11,442 nucleotides of DNA from positions 1 to 11,442 of the forward strand of contig JAOXYC010206906.1 of NCBI GenBank assembly GCA_028565715.1. Reading direction: 5' to 3'. A program made the position numbers and the translations under genes. Shown piece after piece: positions 1-6,832 of this stretch (position 1 is its first letter; every line of letters begins with the position of its first letter). Below the pieces are notes generated by a model. The model did not search any database. It saw only the letters and a list, made by a program, of their open reading frames with translations, and was not told where the DNA came from. The DNA comes from Phoronis pallida (lineage: Eukaryota; Phoronida; Phoronidae).

Positions 1-24
1 ATTGATACATCAGTATAATAATTA

Positions 25-42
25 ATTGTATTGTATTGTATT
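25..42 (+). repeat. (ATTGT)3.6 pentanucleotide microsatellite
   Basis: Three full ATTGT units and ATT. Simple repeat in the upstream intron. Confidence 0.75.
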
Positions 43-64
43 TTATTGGTGATAATAAATATAT

Positions 65-82
65 ATCTTATCTTATCTTATC
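65..82 (+). repeat. (ATCTT)3.6 pentanucleotide microsatellite
   Basis: Three full ATCTT units and ATC, 22 nt after the first pentanucleotide repeat. Confidence 0.75.
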
Positions 83-280
83 ATGTTGGCGAGGCTGATA
101 GTTTGTAACCTCTGGATTAATTTATTTAGAAAACCAATTGTCAATGATTTACAACATAATGACAACATCAACAAATCGATGGAAATGATAGATATCTCAA
201 TGATAAAATTTCCCTTGAAAACCTGAGTCCAGAAATAGAGGAACATTCATTTGTTTATTTATTAAAATGTCTCATTACAG

Positions 281-378
281 AGCGGCTGTAAGATGGTTGT
301 TGTTGGACCTTTGGCTGACAACGAGATTTTCCACGCTCTTTGTAAAGCTGTTATGGATGGTGATAAACTGAACAACAG
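281..378 (+). CDS. Synthetase exon A (first visible), residues 1-33
   Basis: Encodes a segment beginning SGCKMVVVGPLADNEIF, which matches the ANL N-domain beta-strand where relatives have a 'sGak.lvv' type stretch. Acceptor acag at 277-280 and donor gtatat at 379. It ends in phase 2 and joins the next exon to complete Arg33. The following 388-nt intron contains a long antisense reading frame, described separately. Confidence 0.85.
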
Positions 379-3300
379 GTATATGCATGCAGGTTAAGAC
401 ATAATTAGTGTAGTTTTGATTTTTGTTCTGGGTCTGAAAAGATGCTACATAGCACACCATAGTCTTTACCACAGCCCATCTCAAACGATGGTCTGTTCTC
501 CCTACGCGATAATCTGAGTCTAAGGGGCTGGAGTTCAGTCTATGCACACCAGAACGTCTTGATGATGCCAATGATTGTTTCAAGAGGTCCGCTCCGCGGA
601 AGGATCGTGAATAAGTCATTACCAATATACGAAGCGGGCACATATTTTGGAACACAGCCACCTTCCGGATAATTGTTATTGCTACTTTCCAGCTTTCCAT
701 CCGTACACATGCACATTGGTCGTATTGCCCATTAACTGGTTATCGAGATTGTGAAATATTTTCCAGGACGAGTGTTGAACATATTTACTGTCAATCTGGA
801 ACCTTCGTGGATCATCCAGATGTCAAGAAAAGAAACGTTGCATCGCTCGCTACCCTTGCCTACCTAGGAAGATGTGTGTTGGAAGATGATTTTCTAAAAG
901 CATTCGACTCTGTTATTCCCGAAGATCCTGCATACATTTGTCGTAGTTCGGTGAGTTTATGTACTTAGCATAACGCAGTTGTTAGACTGTACCGTACTAA
1001 GCATAGGCTATTATAATCTGGGAATGATGCTTTACCCTGACCCGTCTCCATTTTTAAAAAGATAATGTAAAACGGCATATATAATTATCATTTCATTTTT
1101 CAAATGTTTGCAAAACACGCAAAAACCTTTAATTTCCATGTTGGGTTTGCACCGAATCTCGCGTTACTCAATACACAGAAAACATTCCAACCATCTTGGT
1201 TCTTAACCGATTCAATGTATTGTTTCGTAGTGGCTTGCCTATAGGCTACAACCTCAAATGATCATCATCGTTAACGGTATCACTTGAGATTTCAACGTAG
1301 TCAAGGGATCGATCCTTTTATGTTCCAGGGTTCTACTGGAGAACCGAAGCTTGTTGCATGCACACATCGACACACTGTGAACGCTGGACAATTTGGCATT
1401 GTTTATTTGAACAACGACAAGGTATTATCTTATTCTCTTTCGAGCTAAGAATTTCGAGTAGCTTTTTACCATCATTCAAGTTTCGTGTTCAGCAATTCAG
1501 CAAAAACATTAAGATGACAATTTGCTACAAGTGAAACACGCGTTCAGGATGACTTTCATTTAATTGTTAATTGTTCTATGGGACCAGTTTTAGCCAAAAT
1601 GAAGATAGTGTGCCTCTTTAAGTTACCAAGTCTTCGGTAAACTTTCTCATCATTTGACGAGAGAGAACGGCAGATGGAGATTTCATTCCAGTGAATACTA
1701 ACTGCAATTGTTTTCGTTTTTTAGTGATGATTGGGACCAAATACTGATTTGTATATATAATACGGACGGTTTGGTTTCCTTTTTTTAGTATTTGGGGCAC
1801 AAAATAGCATTCCTTGGTCCTTGGTGTGACATATTGTTGAGTCAGCACTGTGTTGCATCCGTGCTTGTCAACCGTACAAACACGCGGGGCATCGTGCTTC
1901 AAAGTGGAATAGACAACATTGGTTCTCCTGCCTTGAAATTGCTTGAGCGTGAAAGGTATTACAGGTTTTTTAAGACTAGACATTTGACTTTTGGATTGCC
2001 AAACGTTCAACCTCTACTTTAGGTTTTGTGATACGAACTGTTTCATCCCAATTGGTGGCGCCACGGAAGAAGTTTCGGGTTACGTCATCATGCGGAAAGC
2101 AGTCAGTGGTCAAAACTCTTAAGCCTACCGCACACTTAGCGCGTTTGCCGCGCGGCAATCACGCCTAGGCGGCAATCGCGCTGAGTTTGAAGCCCGCATA
2201 CCTAGCGCGATTCCCGCGCTACAGTTACAGAATGATTTGTCGGCGCGAATGTTGCAGAAAAGGACACCCGCACACCTAGCGCAATTGCCGCATCGTGATT
2301 GCCGCGCGGCAAACGCGCTAGGTGTGCGGCGGGCTTTAGTTTAAAGTGGACGTTTAGACGCCTTTAGACGTTCCTCCAAAACAAGAGAATGGGCGATCTC
2401 TTTTACAGATTATAAATACATTTCCATTTTTCTGATAACGGCGGTAGTCAAATATGTACGAACGAGCGACAGCATGTTGCTGCATTTTAAAAAACATTTG
2501 TACCAAAAATGAATTTTGCAAGCCTTTTTTTGACACTTGCTTGTGGTGACAACCCTCAAGATTTCCCCCCAAATTATTTACATTTTATTTTATGTTTTAC
2601 TCCAAGATCGTTGTTAGATTACGCTTTTTACTTTAGGTGTACACATTGTTACATGTGGCCGGCCTATTACCTTGATATGATGGATACTCCGGGCTTTGAT
2701 AAGTATGATCTCTCATCGTTGTGTGGAGGTTAGTGAAATATTGGAAAACATTGTTTTCTGAAGAACAACTAAACATACATGTATTTCTCATTTTGATGTG
2801 TATGAATTTTTGTAAACAGTTACATTTTTGTCGTTCATTGAAAAAAATTATTTAATTAAACGTTGTCAAATATGTTTGCCTAGGTTTCATAGGAGGACAG
2901 AAATTTTCAAAAGAAAAGTTCGAAAGTATGATGGAAACATTTCCAGATCTGACGGTGAGTAGTCGTATATAACCCTATTTACATATATTAAATCATGTAG
3001 TTTTTTTCTAAAATGTTATTGTACCTGAATTTAAAGCGTGGGGAATTTTTTACAAAAAGAAATGATACACTTTTTCTGAAAAACCACTCCAGACTAAGTT
3101 TAAATGACAGAAAAAATCAATACTGGACTGGGAGTCGAACCGGTGAACATGGAGACATGGGTTCGCTTCCCAGTCCAGTTTTTTCTGTCCTTTTCAAAAT
3201 GTATCACTCACGCACAGTGAAAGCATACTACATTAATGTGTATGTCAAGAATATTTAGTGATCAGAATGCCACATAAATAATTTTTACAATTGAGTAAAA

Positions 3301-6300
3301 CAGAATCTCTTACTCAATTAATGGATAAATTTTGAAAAGACAGCAAAATTCAGAACCCGGTCGGGTTTTGAATTTTTCTGTCTTTTCTTTTCAAAAATGA
3401 TCACTTTTTGCCAGTAAAAGCATACATTTATTTGTATTGAATTAATGGACCAACAGTTGACTGTCGTGTTTCATTTTAGTATGGATATGGAAGTTCAGAA
3501 ACGTCACACATATCCTCAACTCTGGCTGTAGATGGAAACTATGAGCGAAGATTGACTACCGTTGGTTATCCAACACCGTACTATGAGGTAACCAAGGTTT
3601 AGAATTTATATCTTTAAATAATGAGCTCAAAAAGTGAAAAGATATCTTCAGCAGAATAAACAGTACCATGACGACTGAATGTATGTTTTCTGTAGGAACA
3701 AGTAATAAAAAAGTGCAGAGAGACACTTAATCTGTGAGCGGAATAACCTTAGAACTCGAATAAAAATAAAGGTAAACAAAATTAAATGAAAAAAAATAAA
3801 ATGAAAAAAAAATTTATATGAAAAAAAAACTAATTGTAAAATTCTTTAAAAAATGTGAAATTAGCTTGGCAGCGATGGGCAACCATAGATCAGCACCAAT
3901 TATTAAACTATTTGTTTCGCTGTACTTTAGTGTAGTAACAACGTAGCTTTGTTACACCAAGTTCAATGACGGGAGTTGGGTCACTGGATGAAACAGTTTC
4001 ATTAGATATACAGAATACACATCAAATATTTCCATTAACAGGTCAAGGTTGTCGACCCGAAGGACAGAATAGTTCCCGTGAACGCTCGTGGTGAATTGTG
4101 GGTACGATCGTGCTGGGGGATGTTCTGGGGATATTGGAACGAACCTGAAAAAACGGCAAAGGTACTGACACCTAGCGGATGGTATCGTACAGGGTATGCG
4201 GAACATTTTATTCAGTTTCTACCTGTTTGTTTCCGTATACCTCATTGTGAAAATGTATTGGTTTCTTCTTTTTCTTCTTCTCCTTCTGCTAGGTTGATAA
4301 TACGTTCAGTTACTAGTGAATCTTTTTTCAGTTTTCGAAACCTCATTTTGGGCGAATTAGTTTTGACCGAAAGCGACTGAGACAATTTCTTACGAGAATC
4401 TAGCAGATTCGGAAATTGTACTAAAGTGAACATGAATATTAAGAACAAATGGTTTTCTTACTTTAAGGGATATAGGTACAATGTCACCATACGGATTTTT
4501 GACATTAATTGGCAGAAAGACAGATGCTATCCGTTTCAAGCGATTTGCCGATATTGTGTACCCGGGACCAATTGAAGACGTAGTTCGTTCATTCCACAAA
4601 GTTTTGGAAGCAAAGGTTTGGATTTGGGTTTTGAGCCCAATTTGTTTTTTTGGTTCACATATTTCAGAAGGCGTCCGAGGCACTCTTGCAATAGGTGGCG
4701 CTTGGAGACCTCTTTTCTGTTGGTTGCATTGTATCAAGAACCCATCACCTTGGGTGATGGGTTCTTGATTGTATTCATATTAAATATTACAATTCAAAAA
4801 CACCATTGGTTGTTATCTCACTGCTTGAGGGTAGATCTTGCTTAGCATGACCCAGTCAATCGAAAGTTTGAGTACTAGCGATCCTTAATTATGTGTATTT
4901 TCTGGTGTTTTCAAGTGTGATGATGCTGCGTGGGTGTGGCAGTTTGTAAAAGAAATAGTTTTCTACTCGTAACATACAACTTGTATTTGGAAAGATGTCT
5001 CAATAATAATTGTTGAATATTCTTCTTCTAGGTTGTTTCAACACATGACGATCATGTAGGTGACAGACTACATCTCTTTGTCACGTAAGTCAAACTGATT
5101 AAGCATCTTTTAGTAGAAAAATAAGTCAAGACTAAACATGATAGTGGATTATCTAAAGACGTCAATAAAACAATGCGTTGCTCCCAATTAGTTTGAGCAA
5201 TTTTTTTATTTTATCACGTGCAACAAGTGCTCAAATTTCATAGACGTGCTGAAACAAAATCATGAAAGTGTATAAAGCGCGATAAGAAAACAATACCCTT
5301 TTCTTTCAGAAGAGGTATGGGGTGCGATTTGACACAGGAAGAACTGGAGGAATTTTGTGAAATTCAGGTAACGTAAAATTGTTTAAACTATAATTTTACA
5401 CATTTTTGAACATTGAATACCACCGTTTCAACAGATGTTTAGTTATATGTACTTATATAGTACCCCCACGGCCACATTCAATTTATCAACACATTGAAAT
5501 GTGTATAAATACGTTAGCTGAACAAAAAACACCGCGACTTATAAAACAAGGAATTTCAATTCCATATTCCATTTGCAAATAATTTAAAAAACATGTTTTA
5601 CAGTATTAGGCTATGGTCACAATGGAGCCACGATGGGTCTACGACGGATTCACGACAAGAATTTTGACACGTTCCACGATCATCGTACGATGATCGTGGG
5701 ACCGTCGTGTGATTTTTGGTTCATCGTACGACGGTCGTGCGATGAAAAATCTGTCGGGGCGATAAATTCATCCAACCATTTTATCCTCACGACAAATCTG
5801 TCGTGAGCTCGTCGTAGACCTGTCGTGAGTTCATTGTGACCACAAACGTATTTCATCGTACAACGGCCCTACGACAAAGTTCATCGTACGACAGATCTGT
5901 CGTGAGCTCCATTGTGACCGTAGCTTTAAGTCATCATGGTAACGGACTAAATATACAAACGACATGAAAATTTGAGGTGAAACGTTTTTGATATCAAGTC
6001 ATCTAAAAAAGCTTCTTTTGATTATTTGTAGTTTTCGGAAGAAAACCGTCCAGAGTTCATGCATATTCTAGACGTCATGCCGCGAACTGGTGGTCGACAT
6101 AAGGTGATTTTTTGAAATGTTTTATTTAGTTTGTCCGAAGCCTTGAGAATAGTCATTGCAGCACCAAATCTTGAAGATGGTTGACCATTCCACCGAACGT
6201 AGTTTTATTTATCCAGTAAGAATATAAAATTGAAAGTGTCGTGCGCTTGTTGCCGGCAGAGAGTCTGAAATAAATGAAAAGTATGTAGGAAAATACAACG

Positions 6301-6832
6301 CAATTCTATTCTCGACAAGGTGTCTTAACTACATACAATATCATTTACGGAATTTGTTTCTTTTACATGATACTCCACGTAAGGGAAACAGTTGTAAATT
6401 TTAGGTTTAAATTGATCCCTTTCAAAGTTAGTCACCAACTCCGGTAAGCGTTCACTAAATATTCCATCCGGTGTTTCATTCACGCTCAGGTTCTCTCTCA
6501 CAACTAAAACTGGTAGGCTGAGTGGACCAAAACACTCAGTTTTCGATGCTTAATGAAAGTAGTCCATCAGTTCAGGATTGAACCGGGGTCCTGAATTGGA
6601 GCCTTTAGAAACCATCAATGAGACATATCTCGCGTTGTCCATCAAATCCCAATTTCATTTAAATACACACACACACAGACACATAACCTTTTTTGTATTT
6701 TAGATAAGTGGACTACGACTGAGAGAGATGGCGGAGGAATTTCTCGTCAAGAACACTGACAACTCGGAAAACAACAACAACAAGAATAGACAGTTAACTG
6801 TTCCCCATATTGCGCCAAAAAGGACACATTGA
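281..6832 (+). CDS. Acyl-CoA synthetase-like ANL enzyme gene, 13 exons, 5'-incomplete
   Basis: Exons: 281-378, 767-950, 1329-1421, 1789-1955, 2637-2728, 2884-2954, 3480-3587, 4042-4193, 4468-4615, 5032-5084, 5310-5367, 6032-6103, 6704-6832. All 12 introns are GT-AG and the phases agree throughout, giving 474 residues (numbered from 281) and a TGA stop. The family activates a carboxylic acid as acyl-AMP and passes it to CoA. Motifs in order: P-loop SSGSTGEPK (93-101), YGYGSSET (236-243), GELWVR (288-293), GWYRTGD (317-323), GRKTD (337-341), YPGPIE (353-358), PRTGGRHK (425-432). Family members usually have 550-600 residues, so about 100 N-terminal residues lie upstream and targeting is unknown. 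The C terminus KRTH is not a PTS1 peroxisomal signal. Oddities: the A8 loop reads FKRF where KG is usual, and the A10 loop has one extra residue with His before the lysine. The substrate cannot be told; medium-chain or aryl acids would be guesses. Confidence 0.93.
767..950 (+). CDS. Synthetase exon B, residues 33-94
   Basis: Polypyrimidine-type acceptor ttttccag and donor gtgagt. The 61 full codons end in YICRSS, the first half of the AMP-binding P-loop, so the intron cuts the catalytic signature. The following 378-nt intron (951-1328) shows nothing recognisable. Confidence 0.9.
1329..1421 (+). CDS. Synthetase exon C, residues 95-125, P-loop
   Basis: Thirty-one codons starting GSTGEPKLVACTHRH. 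With the SS of the previous exon this completes the ANL A3 signature SSGSTGEPK, which grips the ATP phosphates. Most relatives read PKGV; here it is PKLV. Acceptor ttccag, donor gtatta, phase 0 at both ends. The following 367-nt intron (1422-1788) shows no features. Confidence 0.93.
1789..1955 (+). CDS. Synthetase exon D, residues 126-181
   Basis: Encodes YLGHKIAFLGPWCDILLSQH and onward, equivalent to the A4 region that lines the acyl pocket. Relatives usually have a His or aromatic after the Pro (P.fH..G), while here it is PWCD, so the substrate pocket is likely unusual. It ends LLERER in phase 2. A second in-frame donor lies 9 nt downstream. The next intron (1956-2636) carries a MITE. Confidence 0.9.
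1956..1966 (+). other. Tandem alternative donor sites, 9 nt apart
   Basis: After exon D the sequence reads gaaag|gtattacag|gttttt. Both GT sites (1956 and 1965) leave the exon in phase 2, so use of the second would only insert three residues (two Tyr and an Arg). The first gives the spacing that best matches relatives, and I used it. Confidence 0.4.
2122..2335. mobile_element. Palindromic MITE 1 in intron 4, TTA-flanked, Harbinger-like
   Basis: A 214-bp GC-rich element in AT-rich intron. Its 42-bp terminal inverted repeats (2122-2163 and 2294-2335) match at 39 of 42 positions; the left end is AGCCTACCGCACAC and the right end, reversed, AGCCCGCCGCACAC. TTA stands directly outside each end (2119-2121, 2336-2338), as expected of a 3-bp target-site duplication. 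Inside are further partial copies of the same unit at 2191-2220 and 2267-2291. No coding capacity, so it is non-autonomous. The TTA duplication suggests PIF/Harbinger, but family assignment needs a repeat library. Confidence 0.8.
2637..2728 (+). CDS. Synthetase exon E, residues 181-212
   Basis: Encodes RCTHCYMWPAYYLDMM, the counterpart of the 'vT.l.gvPtmy' strand in relatives, then KYDLSSLCGG. Acceptor ctttag and donor gttagt, phases 2 to 1. The short intron that follows is 155 nt. Confidence 0.9.
2884..2954 (+). CDS. Synthetase exon F, residues 212-235
   Basis: Encodes GFIGGQKFSKEKFESMMETF followed by PDLT, matching the family's 'sGGapl..el...l...fp' helix region. Acceptor gcctag, donor gtgagt. 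It begins in phase 1 and ends on a codon boundary. The 525-nt intron that follows holds the tandem hairpins. Confidence 0.9.
3106..3189. repeat. Intron-6 hairpin A with tRNA T-arm-like inner arms
   Basis: Outer stem gacagaaaaaa (3106-3116) pairs with tttttctgtc (3180-3189), and the inner arms 3122-3141 and 3160-3179 pair at 18 Watson-Crick or G-T positions of 20 plus a T-C mismatch. Loop 3142-3159. The inner arm on the minus strand reads GGTTCGACTCC, the consensus of a tRNA B box, but there is no A box, anticodon arm or cloverleaf. I call it a foldback repeat, not a tRNA. Confidence 0.75.
3289..3319. repeat. Short hairpin between the two larger ones
   Basis: aattgagtaa (3289-3298) is the perfect reverse complement of ttactcaatt (3310-3319), with an 11-nt loop. 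It lies inside the second tandem unit of intron 6. Confidence 0.6.
3330..3396. repeat. Intron-6 hairpin B
   Basis: The left arm starting ttttgaaaagacag and ending gaacccg (3330-3359) pairs imperfectly with the right arm starting cgggttttgaa and ending ttttcaaaa (3362-3396), leaving a 2-nt tip. The stem core around gacag/ctgtc is the same as in hairpin A, whereas the apical arms (acccg/cgggt) are unrelated. A longer outer pairing agtgatca/tgatcact (about 3257 and 3399) surrounds it. Confidence 0.7.
3480..3587 (+). CDS. Synthetase exon G, residues 236-271, A5 motif
   Basis: Thirty-six codons beginning YGYGSSETSHIS, the A5 motif (usually YG.TE) whose Glu and aromatic contact the adenine and Mg-ATP. 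Ser replaces the usual Thr before Glu. It continues LTTVGYPTPYYE, matching 'tvG.p.p..ev'. Acceptor ttttag, donor gtaacc, phase 0 at both ends. Confidence 0.94.
3786..3829 (+). repeat. A-rich tract with three ATG(A)8-9 units
   Basis: Intron 7 (3588-4041, 454 nt) contains an A-rich stretch from about 3760 to 3850. Within it ATG followed by 8 or 9 A occurs at 3786, 3801 and 3818. It looks like low-complexity sequence, possibly the remnant of a retroelement tail. Nothing else was seen in this intron. Confidence 0.6.
4042..4193 (+). CDS. Synthetase exon H, residues 272-322
   Basis: Encodes VKVVDPKDRIVPVNARGELW, then the family's 'GYWN.PE.T' segment (WGYWNEPEKTAKV) and ends GWYRT plus two bases of Gly322. 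The donor is the GT at 4194 (acagg|gtatgc), forced by frame because the next exon supplies the D of TGD. Reading through the donor gives a stop at 4378, so splicing is needed. The 274-nt intron 8 shows only a pyrimidine-rich tract near 4264-4290. Confidence 0.94.
4468..4615 (+). CDS. Synthetase exon I, residues 322-371, hinge and A8
   Basis: Completes TGDIG, whose Asp binds the AMP ribose, then SPYGFLTLIGRKTDAI with the Arg338 and hinge region between the large and small domains. The A8 loop reads IRFKRFADIVYPGPIE, whereas relatives have a conserved Gly (as in KYKGYQV). The acceptor is a weak aag (tttaag, 4462-4467) but is the one that keeps the frame. Donor gtttgg. Confidence 0.93.
4733..4769. 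repeat. Perfect 17-bp inverted repeat with 3-nt loop, intron 9
   Basis: atcaagaacccatcacc (4733-4749) is exactly repeated in reverse complement at 4753-4769, separated by ttg. No mismatch or bulge occurs. It stands alone in the 416-nt intron 9 (4616-5031), in which I see nothing else. It is too short for a typical animal pre-miRNA. Confidence 0.85.
5032..5084 (+). CDS. Synthetase exon J, residues 372-389
   Basis: A 53-nt exon encoding VVSTHDDHVGDRLHLFV, matching the small-domain strand 'a.Vvgv.d...ge....fV' of the family. Acceptor ttctag, donor gtaagt, phase 0 to 2. The 225-nt intron 10 follows. Confidence 0.9.
5310..5367 (+). CDS. Synthetase exon K, residues 389-408
   Basis: Encodes TRGMGCDLTQEELEEFCEIQ, the amphipathic 'lt.eel...c' helix of the small domain. 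Acceptor tttcag, donor gtaacg, phase 2 to 0. The next intron (5368-6031) carries MITE 2. Confidence 0.9.
5609..5925. mobile_element. Palindromic MITE 2 in intron 11, TTA-flanked, Harbinger-like
   Basis: A 317-bp element with ends GGCTATGGTCACAATGGAGC (5609-5628) and, reversed, AGCTACGGTCACAATGGAGC (5906-5925), 18 of 20 identical. TTA lies directly outside each end (5606-5608, 5926-5928). The interior is a mosaic of palindromes: 5674-5699 (26 bp perfect), 5720-5746 (12-bp arms) and 5888-5903 (16 bp perfect). A copy of the right end (ttcattgtgacc, 5830-5841) lies inside. No open reading frame, so non-autonomous. The ends resemble those of MITE 1 (AGCY..SG.CACA), suggesting the same superfamily. 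Confidence 0.82.
5674..5699. repeat. 26-bp perfect palindrome inside MITE 2
   Basis: CCACGATCATCGT is followed immediately by its exact reverse complement, with no spacer. Such a sequence can extrude as a cruciform. Its core word ATCGTACGA recurs elsewhere in the same element (5722-5731, 5882-5891). Confidence 0.85.
6032..6103 (+). CDS. Synthetase exon L, residues 409-432, A10 motif
   Basis: Encodes FSEENRPEFMHILDVMPRTG followed by GRHK. This is the A10 region, where relatives have 'lPrt.sGK' and the Lys drives adenylation. Here four residues rather than three separate T427 from K432 and the residue before Lys is His, so the motif is irregular. Acceptor ttgtag, donor gtgatt, phase 0 at both ends. 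Intron 12 (6104-6703) follows. Confidence 0.9.
6571..6595. repeat. 7-bp hairpin with 11-nt loop in intron 12
   Basis: ttcagga (6571-6577) pairs with tcctgaa (6589-6595); the loop holds ttgaaccgggg. The minus strand contains GGTTCAATCC, again matching a tRNA B box, but no tRNA fold surrounds it. Besides this and a short AC run, I see nothing in this 600-nt intron. Confidence 0.4.
6665..6676 (+). repeat. (AC)6 microsatellite before the last exon
   Basis: Six AC units followed by agacacat, 27 nt upstream of the last acceptor site. Short and simple. Confidence 0.7.
6704..6832 (+). CDS. Synthetase last exon, residues 433-474 and stop
   Basis: Begins ISGLRLREMAEEF, the helix after the A10 lysine, where relatives read 'ir..Lre.a'. 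A polar tail with four consecutive Asn (residues 455-458) follows, ending PKRTH and TGA at 6830-6832. The tail extends beyond the usual family end and is probably disordered. Acceptor ttttag, phase 0. Confidence 0.92.
   Translation: MSGLRLREMAEEFLVKNTDNSENNNNKNRQLTVPHIAPKRTH

Larger units (their letters stand above)
1..280 (+). other. Intron upstream of the first visible exon
   Basis: No coding segment is convincing here. The stretch ends in a good acceptor (ctcattacag, 271-280). It contains two pentanucleotide microsatellites. Because exon 281-378 starts in phase 0 in the middle of the N-terminal domain, at least one further exon must lie before position 1. Confidence 0.6.
3184..3425 (+). 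repeat. Two diverged tandem copies of a ~197-bp unit (3' flanks)
   Basis: The sequence right of hairpin A (3185-3228: ctgtc, ttttcaaaa, atcact, agtgaaagcatac) recurs right of hairpin B (3379-3425: ctgtc, ttttcaaaa, atcact, agtaaaagcatac). The agtRaaagcatac words start at 3216 and 3413, 197 nt apart. The units share flank and outer stem but not the hairpin tip. Confidence 0.65.

Noticed and set aside
1618-2010. 130-codon minus-strand open frame
   Set aside because: It overlaps exon D in antisense and has no recognisable domain. The sense exon has clear family homology.
2113-2345. piggyBac-type element with TTAA target sites
   Set aside because: TTAA occurs near both ends (2119-2122 and 2341-2344), but the right one is offset by six bases from the arm end. 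TTA directly next to both arm ends fits better.
3122-3179. tRNA gene
   Set aside because: Only a B-box and T-arm-like sequence is present. There is no D arm, anticodon arm or A box; the fold is one long hairpin.
4078-4380. 100-codon plus-strand frame starting with Met inside exon H
   Set aside because: It is exon H read through its splice donor into intron 8; the required TGD motif is completed only by splicing to 4468.
4390-4737. 115-codon minus-strand open frame
   Set aside because: It is the antisense shadow of the exon carrying TGDIG and GRKTD.
4733-4769. microRNA precursor
   Set aside because: A 17-bp stem with a 3-nt loop is shorter than animal pre-miRNAs, and perfect pairing fits a DNA palindrome better.
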